Shown here: positions 44,651 through 57,767 of the stretch, in pieces
Layout: the number at the start of each line of letters is the position of its first letter
Position numbering within the stretch: the stretch's first letter is position 1
Assembly (NCBI GenBank): GCA_038025085.1
Contig: CM076153.1
Location: forward strand, 11,191,501-11,255,500
Source: Tetragonia tetragonoides
Taxonomy: Eukaryota; Streptophyta; Magnoliopsida; Caryophyllales; Aizoaceae
Reading direction: 5' to 3'
Length of the DNA: 64,000 nucleotides
The notes under the pieces: generated by a model
Database searches by the model: none
Seen by the model: the letters and a program-made list of their open reading frames with translations, nothing else
What the model was told of the DNA's origin: nothing
Position numbers and translations under genes: made by a program

Positions 44651-46148
44651 TGTCAAGAGTTTTGTATTACTGCAGGCCCCCCTCCCTCCATAAAACATAT
44701 CAACACGCAATACTTTTAACACTCGATCAAGATTTCATCACTGATTGACAACATATAAGAGTGTGTTTAGATATTTTAGTTATTTTGACTCAAATCGTTG
44801 TCCTTGAGCCGAAGTTAACTCTTTTAGTTGCAACTTACAAGCTTATTTTAACCCATTTTTCCAGCTTCAGTCACCTTTTAATTGTATTTCGAAGTAATTG
44901 AATTTGTTGTTTTCACCCTTAATGAGACAAAAGCTGGCAAATGTACTGCAAAATGAATTGAAAAGCTCTTAAATAAAAAAAATTCATGGTAATATAAATG
45001 ATATAAAAGAAAAGAGAAGGTCAAACCACATGAGCACCATGTAATTTTTTTTTACTTAACCAAAAACTTATCTTTTGAATGAGCCTTTTTTGGGTCCCAA
45101 TTATTTCTGGAAATTCTAAAAAAGAAGCACTAAGAAATATTATTTGTTGTTTTAAGGCCAGTAGTGAGATTTACTAATTCAGAAATAGACCAAGTATTTT
45201 GTACACAACCAATGCAGTGACGCTCAAGGCTAACAGTTAACGAGAATCATGGAGGTGGAGTGGTGGTACTACTTTCACCTTATAAGATATGAATTCGATT
45301 CTCATTACACAATTTGCGATCACCTCTTAATCTCCAATTTACTTCTAGAACCCTGTGACAATGATGAGCGTCATGAGATCTACCAACTTTATACTTAGGT
45401 TATGTTTGTAAGAATCAAACAACAAATTTTGTCATCTTTACTTTTCTTTCCTTATATTTTGCAAAGCAACGCGTGCAGATTTGAACAAAACCTTGTAACT
45501 TCAAGCAAGGGGCTTGTGTGATTGGGAACTCCTAAAAGGCTAAGGAAACAAATACAGTAAGAAAATTGACACATTGTTTAAAGCCTACTGCGTAAATGCA
45601 TAGTTTATGAAGCTTATGCAAAAACTTGGATTCAGAGAAGTTTCGAGGATGACCGACAATGCTCAACATAACTTGCTCGAAACTGATGAATGATGATGCA
45701 AGTAACAATTGAAGCTGCATTCAGGTTTCAGAAACAACAGAACGAGTATAGGGTGTTGGTGCAGGAATCAGGACCGATGACCAATCTGTTGGTCGGAGTT
45801 GAAGTATCTAATCTGTCAGTATCAGGAGTGTCCAAGCATTTACCAGTAATTGGGTCAAATGTTATGTTTTGAAAGGAAGCTGATGTCAACTCTCCTAGAA
45901 GAAATGGAAGAAAATTAGCTTCATTTTCTGAATTGTGGCCTTGTGGGTCAAATACAATTTCTGAACAAATAGTCATTGCCATTTTTGTGTGCCATCTGCT
46001 GAGTGATTCAGAATTATGAAGTCCGCAGCAGTGGTCATTCAGATGTTCGCAGAATCTATACAAACATCATTCCTCAATATCTACTAGGCAATAGGCATGG
46101 AGTGAAATATCAGAGAAGACCTTAAAGAATAACACAATAGATAGAAGG
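44651..46148. other. Intergenic region, ending in the 3' flank of the PPR-CBS gene
   Basis: Mostly featureless. On the + strand at 45254-45302 an A-box-like GGTGGAGTGGT and a B-box-like AATTCGATTCTC spaced by about 26 bases suggest a SINE remnant (weak). The stretch about 45700-46148 is the presumed 3'UTR of the minus-strand gene; an open frame there (45728-46063) shows no domain. Confidence 0.4.
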
Positions 46149-49100
46149 TTATGAAGATCTTACAAATACTGACGTAGTTTGCCCTGGCACCTTTGATGCA
46201 GGCATAATAAGCTCACGTAATTGCTCAGAAGTAAAAACTCCCACAGCCTTAGAACAGTAAGAGCTGTACATGTTGCTATATTTTACAATAATCACCATTT
46301 TGTATTGCTTCTCCAAAACTAGATCAATCACACTACCAGCTGATGTCGAAGCAGTTACATATGGAGGGGGGCTCCTCATCAATGCTGAGACTGGCAAATT
46401 TAACTGCAAGATTATAACAGATACAACATCTAGTCAGTGGACAATTAGCTAGTCATCCCTGTTTTATTCCCGAGTCCCGACTATTAAATCAATCACTCAA
46501 AACTACCAACCAGTATCGACCCCCAAATTTGATCTTCTTGGGTTATTATGTGTAGTTACTGAAAATCACTCAACTAAATTGCACTGGCTGAAAATACAGG
46601 AGACTAAAAACATTCAATCACTGGGGGGGGGGGGGAGGGTTGGGACATAGGCACTTGGTATTACAGCCTTATGACAAGTAAAGGGAATGACCATCACGCC
46701 ACCGTCCCCACCCCTACAATCATATTCACTCGCGCTTCGGTGTTGGAGCCGTAACACCTATAAAAGGGTCAACAACGGCCTTTTGGAATCCAAATCGACC
46801 CCAAGGGCTTCCCAAACCCCCATGAAGTACCCCTTCGGTATGTTGCGAAAAAGACAAACTTTGTCCCAGGGCCCTCCGGAAGCTCCAAAAATGTGGATTA
46901 TAGCCTTTGGTTTTCGGCTTCTTAGGGCGCGGTAGAGATTTTTGCCCAAATATCTCTCAGGGGTCCATTGTGACCCAATAGGACCCCTAGTGCCCTGGGA
47001 AGGCTATCCAGACCACTGAACTCCGTCCGCACCCATTGTTTTGGTGTTCGGGCCCTTAGAGTGGGTGACCAATAAAATGGTCGTCCAAGCCTAAAAAGGA
47101 CCCGATAACCGACCACCATGGGCCACTCTCGTCCCCCGAGGGTTTCCCAATATTGTTTGAAATTAACAACTTTCGTTCCCGGGGCCTTGCGGAAGCCCCA
47201 ACAAAGTAGATTACAGCCTTCAATTTCGGCTTCTTCGGGCCTAGTTGAGATATTTGCCCAAAATGTTCCTAGGAGTCCTTGGTGACCCAAGAGGAAACCT
47301 GAGATCCCAATACCCCTGGTAGGCCATCCGGGACCCGAACTTTGTATTCACCCATGATTTTGGTCTTCGGCCTTTTAGAGTGGTAAACTACTAAAACATT
47401 CGTTCAAGCATAATAGAGACCCAATAGGAGACCCTGAGGGTCTCCCATGTCCCATAAGGGTGTCTCGTGCGATATGGTACGAAAACAACAACTTTCATTT
47501 TGGGATCCTCTGGAAGCCCAGAATACGTGGATACTAGTCTTCAATTTTGGCTTCCAGGGGCTCTATGAGAATTTTGCCTAAACTTATCTAGGGGGTCCAT
47601 TGTGACCCAAGAGGGCCCCTTGTAGGCCATCGGGGTCCCCAAACTTTGTTTCACCCATGATTATTGGTGATCAAGAGTGGGTGATCAGTAGAATGGTTGT
47701 CCAAGCCTAATAGGGACTTCATAACCGACCCAGGGGCCTCCTTCATTCCCCGGGGTGTACCCCGTGTGATTTGGTGCGAAAATAACAATTTTCATCCGGG
47801 GAGGGACCCATTAGGCTGGGACATGGATGCTGCGAGGGGGGGGATCAGCTGCACTAATTTGTTATGTGTTAGCGGCTCAAGGCTCCATCTATAACTGCAA
47901 TTTTATTTTAAGATAGGCGAGGAAGGGCCCCCCATCAGCCCTATCTTGAAGCCCATAGTGCCCAGAGGAGCTGAGAAACATCAAACTCGGCAGAAGTGGC
48001 CATACAGGAGTTGAACCCTGGTCATGAGCGTGGATGGCAAACCCTCACAAGTCACAAGCTTAGCTAGGATCGGTTTGAAAGTATAATTGCATAAGGCAAA
48101 AAGGATTTTCCGCTGTTTTTACAGTTACATATGGAGGAAGGCTCCTCATCAATGCTGAGACTGCAGGAGTATAAAAGATACAACATCTTGTCAGTGGACA
48201 ATTAGCTAGTCATCCCTCTTTTACAAGGATCAAAGGCTCCCGACTATTAAACAAATCACTCAAACTACCAACCAGTATCAACCACAAAATCTGATCTTCT
48301 TGGGTTATTATGTGTATTTACTGAAATTCACTCAACTAAATTGCACTGGCTGAAAAAAAAAAGAGACTCAAAAGTCAAAACATTCAATCACTGGGGGGCG
48401 TTGGGACATAGGCATCGGGATAGGCGCTGCGACATGTGCGCTTGGTATCGGAGCTTCTGACAAGTAAAGGGAATGACCACCCGCCACCGTCCCGCCCCTA
48501 ACATGATATTCACTCGCGCTTCAGCGTTGGGGCCGTAACACCTATAAAAGGGTCAACAACGGCTTTTTGGAACCCGATAACCGACTCCAAGGGCTTCCCA
48601 AACCCCCATGAGGTGCCACCTCGAATATGGTGCAAAAAAACAATCTTCGTCCAGGACCCTCCGGAAGCCCAAAAAACGTGGATTATAGCCTTTAATTTTC
48701 GGCTTCTCGGGGCCCGATTGAGATTTTTGCCCAAATTTCTCTAAGGGGTCCATTCTGACCCAATAGGCCCCCTAGTGCCCCGGGAAGGCTATCCAAGCCG
48801 CTAAACTCCGTACGCACCCATAGTTTTGGTGTTCGGACCCTTAGAGTAGGTGATCACTAAAATCAAAAATTGGTCATCCAAGCCTAAGAGGGACCCGATA
48901 ACCGACCACCCCGCCTCCCTCGTCCCTCGAGGTTTTCATGGTTTGAAATTAACAACTTCCGTTACCGGGGCCCTGCGGAAGCCCCAACAAAGTAGATTAT
49001 AGCCTTCAATTTTGGCTTTTTGGGGCCTGGTTGAGATATTTGCCCAAAACTTTTCTAGTATTTTGTGACCAAAGAGGACCCTTGAGGTCCCGGTGGTGCC

Positions 49101-52100
49101 CCTGGTAGGCCATCCGGGTCCCCAAATTTCGTATTCGCCCATAATTTGGGTCTTCAGCCTCTTAAAGTGGGTGACTAGTAAAACGGTCGTTCAAGCCTAA
49201 TAGAGACCCAATAACCAATCCTGGTCTCCCATGTGCCATAAGGGTGTACAATGCGACATGAAATGAACAACTTTCATTCCAGGATCCTCTGGAATCCCAA
49301 AAAACATACTTAGATGAGAATTGTGCCTAAACTTATTTGGGGGGTTCACTGTGACCCAAGAGGATCCCCTTTGCCCCTAGTAGGCCATATCCGGGTCCCC
49401 GAACTTCGTTTCACCAATGATTATCGGTGTTCGAGAGTGGTGATGACTAAAATGGTTGTCCAACCCTAATAGGGACTTGATAACCCACTCGGGGCCTCCT
49501 TCGTCCCCCGGGGGTGCCCTTTGCAATTTGCTGCGAAAAAAACAACTTTCATTCCGGGGCCAATGGAAACCCTAAAAACGTGGATTATAGCCTTTCAAAT
49601 TTCAGCTTCTTAGGGCCCGGTTGAAAATTTCAAGCAAACTTGTCTATGGGACCCATTATGCTGGGACATGCTGGGAGAGGGTGGGGGGGGGGGGGGCATC
49701 AGCTGCACTAATTTGCTATGTGTTAGCAGCTCAAGGCTCCATCTATAACTGCAATATTATTTTAAGATAAGCAAGGAAGGCCCCCCATCAGCCCCATCTT
49801 GAAGCCCATAGTGCCCAGAGGAGCTGAGAAACATCAAACTCCGCGGAAGTGGCCATACAGGAGTTGAGCCATGGTCATGAGCGAGGATGACAAACCCTCA
49901 CAAGTCACAAGCTTAACTAGGCTTGGTTTGAAAGTATAATTGCATAAGACAACAAGGTTTACCGCTGTTTGTACAGCTTAACATGATCTGGATATTTACC
50001 TAAAATTGTTAATCAAAGGCATGTCAAGATACTTGGGGGTTGACTAATTGACTAAATTATTTCTTCAAGCGAACCCAGAACTCACAAGTTACCGAAAAAC
50101 CAAGGTTATGGACTTATGGTGAATCGTAGACTCGGTTTCTTGACAGCCTTTAGAAGCTTAATAGTTAATAATCTCTAGTAGAAAATCAGACCATGTCAAG
50201 ACTATTGCACTCGAAACGAGGCACCAATTAGCTAAATCAGCTACAGCGACTTCAGGAAAGCTTTAATGATTGCAAAAACAATACCTCAGTGCAGTCCTCA
50301 CGGTATAATAGCCCCACACAGTTGCCCCAGTCATCTACAACTGGCACAACTGGCTCCTTGAGGAAACGCATGACAACTTTCTTTAGTTCTACAGTAGCTT
50401 GTAGAGGCCGGGCTTCTTCAAATGGAATCATGATACTCTCCACCGGATCATCCACTGATACCTATAGGGAAAAGAAGGGTAAAACAGCATGTGAATAATC
50501 TCTCCAGTCTTCATCTACTGAATAGATATTGACAAAGTGAACTAGCAACATCAATGCTATAATACAACAGGAACTACACAATCATTATTGATCATTTACC
50601 AGCTCCTTAAATTAAACCCTGGACATCATCAACCGAAGACACAGAATCTTAAGTATAAATATATGCGGATATGCCTTGAAGTCACAAATGAAAGTGGATG
50701 AACAAAACGAAATTATAAGGCCCACAGACTCAATCTATCACTGACAGTAACAACACAACACTAGAAATGGACCTTTGAACAAAATGTGAGAGAGAGGCAC
50801 AGCATACCTCGGGAAGAAAGTAGGGGCGGAATATAGACTCTGTTAAGCCCAATAAAGCCTCTAGACGTACAGCAGCCTGCAATTGAATAATTGTGAACAG
50901 AAAAATAGATAGATATCAACTAAAATAAAGAAAACTCATACATTATTATACAATGTATATGTAATACAAGAGCTTCTAGATTAAAAGATGAAACTTTTTC
51001 ATATGAAACCAGAGAATAAATGGCAGCAAAACAGATTTAACCAAATACACTCCTGTACTTCCCTTTACCCCCCCCCCCCTCTCTTGAGACACCAAAAGAA
51101 ACGGAAACAAAGGGAAAGCAAAAGAAGAACAAGAACTCCAACTTGGTTGAAGTACCACATACCTGGCCTCCTAGACTTGTCCAAGATATCCCTTTCCATT
51201 TTGCATTAACATATGATAGAAATCGTGTAGCCACTGCAACCTGATTCATTAAGGAAAACCCAGCAGGAAACTAACAGCTATGAGAAGAGTCCTCCAAAAA
51301 GGGCTAACACCTCCACACATGCTAACACTCAGATACTGCGACATATATATTCTAGATCAGTTGTAAGACAACCTGGCCAGCATTTAAAGCGGCTTCCATG
51401 AGAAGGTGGTCAGCCTCTTCCTGAATTTTAGGAGTGATAGTTCCTGAAGAATCCAACCACATGCGCTTATGTAAATTCTTTACCATCGAGATATCACCGG
51501 TGCATGCCAAAGCACGCATCAAGGAAAGATAAAGATGTGGCTTTGGTCGCAGATTTGAGTTCTCTCCAGCCTTCTTTAATATTTCCCCAAATACACATAA
51601 AGCACCTGAAAACAACCTGGTAATTAACTATAGAAGGCACAATAGATAGACTTGCCACAATTTAAACACAGCTGTGTCTACACATTGTAGAGAAGGGAAA
51701 TGCCAGGAGACAAATTCCAGTTCACAAAACAGCAAAAATTTCCAAGTCAAGTCACAAAATTTGTCCAATAACTCTTATTTTATTCTATTACTTTTTGGGT
51801 TGAAATATGTAAGAATTGGAAGTGTATTAATGAAGAGAAGAATGCAGAGAGGAGAACAAGGTCTCCTCTCAGCAAATATAGAGTTATAGACACCAAGATG
51901 CAAAAATTTTACACTAATCTTCCAGTCCATTTGAATCACTTATCAGTAAATTTTATAGCTTTTTGGAATATCTCTGTCAGTATCTGAGTAGTGTTTCCAC
52001 CACAGCAAGGAAGTTTTCTCACAGTAAGCTTCCTGGAAGGTATCAGTCCCAACAAATTCTCACCTTTTACATTACCAAAAGAACCTCTAATAGATTTTAC

Positions 52101-53786
52101 TTTTCTTCTCCTACAACCTCCGAATCTTTGTTGCAAGGACGGAAACTTTTGAAGGCAGACACAAAAGTTCCCCAACGTACACCAAAAAGCATATTCCAGA
52201 TCCACCAAGGAACAGTGGAGAAAAAGATGGTAATCATAACTCATACTCTCATAGGGGTGTACCTTTACTAGATCTATAGCCTGATAAAATAAAATAAGAC
52301 AAAAACTCCGCAACATGGAAACTTAGTCTGAGTAATTCACACACCAGAGAGGGTGACTAAGGGTCTTGTACCCATCTCATTGACTTGGCCATGTACCCAC
52401 TGTCTACAACATTAGATTCTAGGGTTAAGATTCTAAACAATCTAGCAGTCAAAATGCCACTAAGGCACAGCTACAGGCTACGTTTTATATTGCATGACTA
52501 GAACTTGTAAACATAAACCAACAGAGATATCCTGAGTTTACTCTCTAGCATCTAGAGTATCCCCTTTTATGCCTTAATCACTTATCCGTTATCACATCAT
52601 TATTGTGCAAGATAATTCAATTTTCCAGACCTTTTAATTTTAAGGGATACGGATGAACATTGTCATTGCCAAATACCTTTGACATATGTTACTAGGAAGA
52701 GATTAGAATGCAAGACTGGTAGGTTTGACTGGTTCAACCTACACAACTAGGGAATTATCAAGTCTAACTCAACCTAACATGCAGGATATGGAGCAAGAAC
52801 TAATGCTGACCATTCTGATTTCTCAAGCGCCACTGAAAAAGACCTTGTACACAATATCCACTAAATAGCCAACATCTGGGTTTGATCTGAATAAAACGAA
52901 TCTTGAGTATAAGAAATCATTTTCTGCTCTTATACTTATTCACAGGTTTCTCTTCAGAAGGTGAAAAAGATGAAATTTTTAATTTTTATCACTGTATACT
53001 CGACTTCTCTGATTCAGATAACGTTCTGAACTTTACTTGATTAGGGTAGCCCATACCAGTGATTGAACCACAACTAAGCAGTGCATCAAGTAGTGCGGTA
53101 TACGCGATTCGATCAACAGATAAGTCTTGAGATGTTTTAATTTCCATCAGTATCTTCTGAAGCAAATGAATATCTTTAGCCAGTCCGGCACCCTGAAAAA
53201 CAATTCCACCTTAACTTTCTCAGGAGAAGCTCAGTAATAACACAATTAGGAGCTAAATTGGTGGACGGAAGCAAAAGTTTAGATATTGGTATTCAACAAA
53301 TAAGTGAGATTATATTTTCAAGTAATTTATATATTTGTTAATAATCTTGCAGAATGTGTGAGCAACTTAATGCTTGTGAACTGGATCACACAGCCCCTTT
53401 AAATGACATATTACTGACCTTCAGTAAAGTAGTATATGTAACACTATCTGGGAGAAGACGATCACAATTGTACTTCAATGCAGCATCCTGCAAAACAAAA
53501 ACAAAACAAAAGGGGACGCATAAGTAACTGGTCATGTAGTTTGGCTTAAAATGACACTGAGGCTCTAAACTAGCCTTTTAATACTTGCTCAAGACCTTCA
53601 TTTCCTTCAAAAACTGCATTGCAGCATCCAATTTATCTGTCTTTACTGCAGCGAGGATTAGGGTGTTATAGGTAAGCCTATCTGGCCTTAATCCTTCCCG
53701 TAACATTTCATCATGAACAGTGAATGCACCCTCAGGAGAATCGGCAGTTATGTATCCCTGGATGAGAGGGATATGCATAAGAAAAT

Positions 53787-53855
<69 letters not shown>

Positions 53856-56800
53856 CATCACACATTGAGCCCAACTCCAAATGATGGAATTTAAAAAGAA
53901 AATACAAAGTGGTAATTGGTAAAGCAGCATTGGGACGAAAGATGGGAAGAACAGAATATAAGGGAAAAACATTTCGCAGTATACCTTCATTAACAAGTTG
54001 TAGATCAAGATTGAAGGATTGCCACCTTCATGAAACACAAATCCGTGGCGTGCTAGAAGACCATTGGCACGGCGTAGATCTCCTGCACTAAATTATAGCA
54101 AGTGAGATTGCAGCAAACATCAACAAGTATGAAAATCTCCTCCAACGATCTCTAAAAGCAAGTAGGAATAACTAGGACTGATTATCAATATTGATGACAG
54201 CCTCTCAACATTAAAGCAAAAAAAAAATTCTCTGAAACCAACAATGCGTCCTAAGTGCTAAGTGGTTTAAATCAAGCCCAAAAAAAAAAACATTTGACAA
54301 ATCAAAACATCAATGTTCAGTAAACACTAAACAATCATTAAAAACTCAGGAAAGTCATGGACCCAATCGAAATATCTGGCAGGTTGTCGGAAAGTCAACG
54401 TATTTACAAGACAACCTGTTGTTCCTTTTATTTGTTTATTTATTTATGCTACAGGCCTTTTTTTTCTCTCTTTTTCCTCCGAAATGGTTGGTGTAGAAGG
54501 GGATGGAAAAATAACATCCTTTACCTAGTGGGATTTGGAACCTAGTCACGCCCGTGGAAGAAAGGGAAAAACAACAAGGCTAAGCCAAAGGGGTTTTTAT
54601 ATGTTTTACACAGTCCCAGGGAGGAAATTGTGCAACAGAGAGGCAATCATCCTGAGCATTCATTCTACTATCGCAACTCTTATTGCCTGCTTTTCCTTTT
54701 ACTTTTTCTACTCTCTTTTTACTGTTTCCCAAGAGCACATCATCTTTGCTTGGCTTAGATGCTCCCTTGACCTAGCTTGCCAAAAACAAATTGGTTATTT
54801 TACCACAAACAGTCCTGGTCTTGGTCTCGGACCATTTACCACTTAGATCGAAATCCTTCAATTTGGTTCATCACTTAATAAGAAAAATTAATTTTGAAGG
54901 TTGTATCATCAAACAGAAACCTAAACTCGCTCATTTAACAACCATGACAGTAGTGTTTTTGCATTGAATAGAGAGTAACCAACAGAAACAATGATCGCAA
55001 AAGAGAACCATTAAAAAATAAAAAGGTACTTTAGTGTGCTAAGTATGAAGAGAACACATTAGGCCACTTGATGGTCTAGCTTCTGTAAAAGGTCAAATCC
55101 ACAAGATACCACAGAGAAAACACAACTGCAAATTTGTTTTAGTTCATGACATACTACCTGCATCAACGAGAGCATTGAGCAGACCATGGAGAAGAGGTGC
55201 TGATAATTTTGGATTTCCAGCAGCATCACCCCTCTCAACAACTTCTAGAAGTTGAAATGCTTCGTCAATTCTTCGAGCCATACCCAAACCCTTCACGTAG
55301 AGTGAAAACAATATCAGATTTCCTGACTAAGAATATCAATAGATTAAGATCAAATTCAAGAGCCTTGACAACCAGGGTTTAGGTCTGTGATATGATGCTA
55401 TGGTGTGTTCCCCATTTCACGGATATCAGTTTTCCACTAAAGATATACAGTATAAACAGTAGAGTGAACAGTTGTGCCACATCATTGAATCTTAAGTTAT
55501 AATCAAGCAAAGCATTCCAAGCTGAAGACACAGATAGTTTAGCAAGTATTCATCAATGTTATTGACAGTATCTTTTGCTATTCTGACATAACAATAATAA
55601 GATATCCCAGGTTCAACAAAAGAAACAGGAAGGAGCGCATGTCCCAAAATGCATCCTGTGTGCAATCAATAATTTAACTGGATTTTATGCTGACCTAAAC
55701 ATAATAATATAGAACATATCCTAACAGTCCCTAATCACTATAGCCTAAATCTGGTTCTAGGCATTTTATGGGGCAGAAGCTTGAAAGAAGAACGCCTCAA
55801 GAGCTTATTAACACCCATACAATATATTTGAGAGATAAAGAAATGAAGGCCTTTGGAGTCCTCCAGCTGTTAGCGAGGAATGACCCATCAGCTGTGTTGT
55901 AGAAATTCAACCCTGAATCCCGATTTCAGCTAGATGGATGACTCTATCCTACTCAAAAAATTTCTCAAATGGATACAAGGATCAGGTACATGCATGATCT
56001 AACTGTCTAAATACTTAAATTTGTCTAACTATGTGACATGGGGATGTTACCAATAGTACCTTTACTTTCAATACAGGTTTAGGGACATAAATAGTGATTA
56101 CGTTACTTGGCTCAAACATGTCACTATCAGTCACAGATTTCTCCTTTCACAACAATTCAAATAAGTCGAACGTGGGTGTTACTGAAAAGTCTGAGTAACA
56201 TAATATCTCTTATGGAAATAATAGTCACTCTTGTAGCATAATTTGGACTAGTTATATGATTAACAATTTAGAAGGCAACAAGTCTTACCCCAGTATATTC
56301 ATAATACAAATCCTTTAATTAAAGGATGAACCTCTCAGGTTAGTTACAATAGGGCTTCCAAGGCAGCCGATTTTTTCCCTGTGTTGAGGGGAGGGGGTGT
56401 TAGATAGTGTACATAGTAGTATTCAGTTTCTTCCCATCATCTTAATTCCATTCAATTACCAAGAATCGATAAATCATAATTGACCTTAGAGTTAATTATT
56501 CCATCTCTTATCGCCTAGTTGGTGCACAGGGGAAAAGGGAAGGGTATTGGGAGGGGGGGGGGTTTGAAAATCTCCTTATCTAAGAATTCTTCCTCGGAAG
56601 TGATAGAAGGATAATGCAGGGAGACAGTTCTTATTCATTGTCCTGCATTCTACCATTAATCAAAATACAAAAATACAGTAACAAATCAGTAAAAGGTGGC
56701 GCAAAAAAGGGGAAAAAATTGGGGTGGTATTGCTTTGACGAAAGCTAGTAAAACGGTGAAGAACAAAAGGAAGACAATACCTTCAATAAAATGGCATAAG

Positions 56801-57593
56801 AAACATTATCAACACGGCAACTCCTTGAGTTAGACATTTCATCAAACAGCTTAAGTGCAGACTCAATATCACCACAATGAACACACGCCTCAAGTACCGC
56901 GTTCATCACTATAGTATTCAAATCCCCATATCTCCGTTTGGCTATCTCAATTTCTTCAAACACCTACACACATTATCCCATAAAGGGTTAGGAGCAACAA
57001 AAGAAACAAGGCAAACCCACATCAAATTACACCTCAAAAAATCACACAACCCAACAAGGCAAGATAGCATCTTTAAGCAATATACAAAAGGGGAAACCCA
57101 AAAATAAGATTAACCCACATCAAATTAGAGCTCAAACTTCATAAATCACACAACCAAACAACGCAAGATAGCATATTTAAGCAAAATCACAGAAAGGGGA
57201 AACCCAAACAAAAGCAAAAAAAATCCCACATCAAATTACAGCTAAAACTTCAAAAATCACATAACCCAACAAAGCAATATAGCAAATTAAAGCAAAAATC
57301 ACTTCGAAACACTAATCAAAAAAGTAAATAAACTCCAAAATTGAGAGAGAAAGAACCTGATTGAGTTGTTTACGGCGAGTGAGGTGAACAACGCGAGAAG
57401 TGAGGCGTTTGAGATTGAATTTGGATGGGCGGTAAGTTTTTCTAAGAGATATGTGATTAAGGGCTTGTGGGTAATGGACATAGCCATGGTACTTGTGGGA
57501 AGAGAATATAATGGTGGAAAAGTTGAAGTGGGTTGAGTTTGGAATAGGTTTATGGTTATGGGGTGGTGAGAAATTGGAAATTTGATGATGCAT
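46149..57593 (-). CDS. CBSPPR1: PPR and CBS-domain protein (CBSPPR1 / At5g10690 type), 12 exons
   Basis: Exons on the minus strand: 57593-57357, 56963-56781, 55290-55158, 54082-53985, 53757-53596, 53487-53419, 53192-53057, 51605-51373, 51240-51163, 50876-50808, 50461-50285, 46403-46149 (stop TAA). All junctions have AG/GT and compatible phases; 609 residues. The N-terminus ([20 protein letters not shown]..) looks like an organelle transit peptide. Pentatricopeptide repeats follow: [20 protein letters not shown], then [20 protein letters not shown], and others. Their usual role is sequence-specific RNA binding in organelles. The last two exons each encode one CBS repeat ([28 protein letters not shown]), together a Bateman module that in other proteins binds adenosyl ligands. 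The combination is that of Arabidopsis CBSPPR1. The 3,881 bp last intron, full of satellite, separates the two CBS repeats. Confidence 0.92.
46720..47830 (-). repeat. Satellite block of the ~311 bp family, inverted, in duplication unit 1
   Basis: The GGAAGC-CC..ACGTGGATTATAGCC anchor recurs at about 46876, 47190 and 47511. The complement matches the 8.4-10.5 kb array: TTCGTGCGATATGGTACGAAAA here against the complement of TTTTGCACCACATCGCACGA there, plus GGCTTC and GGGGTCCATTGTGACCC patches. Three full monomers and a truncated fourth are present. Confidence 0.85.
48495..49665 (-). repeat. Satellite block of the ~311 bp family, inverted, in duplication unit 2
   Basis: Anchors lie at about 48661, 48976, 49289 and 49573, steps of 315, 313 and 284 bp. 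The block shares its flanks with the unit 1 block and arose with it by the tandem duplication, but it has diverged and carries its own indels. Confidence 0.85.
53788..53852. repeat. (AT)n microsatellite, ~65 bp, in an intron of the PPR-CBS gene
   Basis: An uninterrupted alternating AT run begins about 30 bases inside the intron downstream of exon 5 coordinates on the + strand, between exons 4 and 5. Confidence 0.95.
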
Positions 57594-57767
57594 TTTTGGG
57601 TGGTGAAGCTATCCATCACCCATCGGCCATCTTCCAGCTCCCAGTCAGAGAGAGAGAGGAGAGAGAGAGAGAGAATCTAGTTTGGTGGAAGAGGATAACG
57701 GTGAGGGAATTGGCGGGGAAAGTGGGTCCCAAAACTATACTCTATAATTATTAGGACCATTAAATTA
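57594..57767 (-). promoter_or_regulatory. 5'UTR / promoter-proximal region of the PPR-CBS gene
   Basis: On the minus strand this is a CT-rich stretch (complement of the GA repeat at about 57647-57674) just upstream of the ATG at 57593, typical of plant leaders. No clear TATA is seen. Confidence 0.4.

Larger units (their letters stand above)
46352..49976. repeat. Intronic tandem duplication (units 46352-48121 and 48122-49976) including part of exon 12
   Basis: Both units start CAGTTACATATGGAGG, which in unit 1 is inside the last exon. Both continue through CCAACCAGTATC, TTGGGTTATTATGTGTA, a satellite block, CAGCTGCACTAATTTG and GAAGCCCATAGTGCCCAGAG to a CCGCTGTTT.TACAG end. Substitutions and indels are frequent, so the event is old. 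Unit 2 keeps 42 bp of exon 12 (about 48122-48164) as a stranded exon fragment. Confidence 0.9.

Noticed and set aside
45728..46063. 111-codon minus-strand frame as an extra exon of the PPR-CBS gene
   Set aside because: The gene's frame already ends with TAA at 46149-46151 and the frame shows no CBS, PPR or other motif; more likely 3'UTR.
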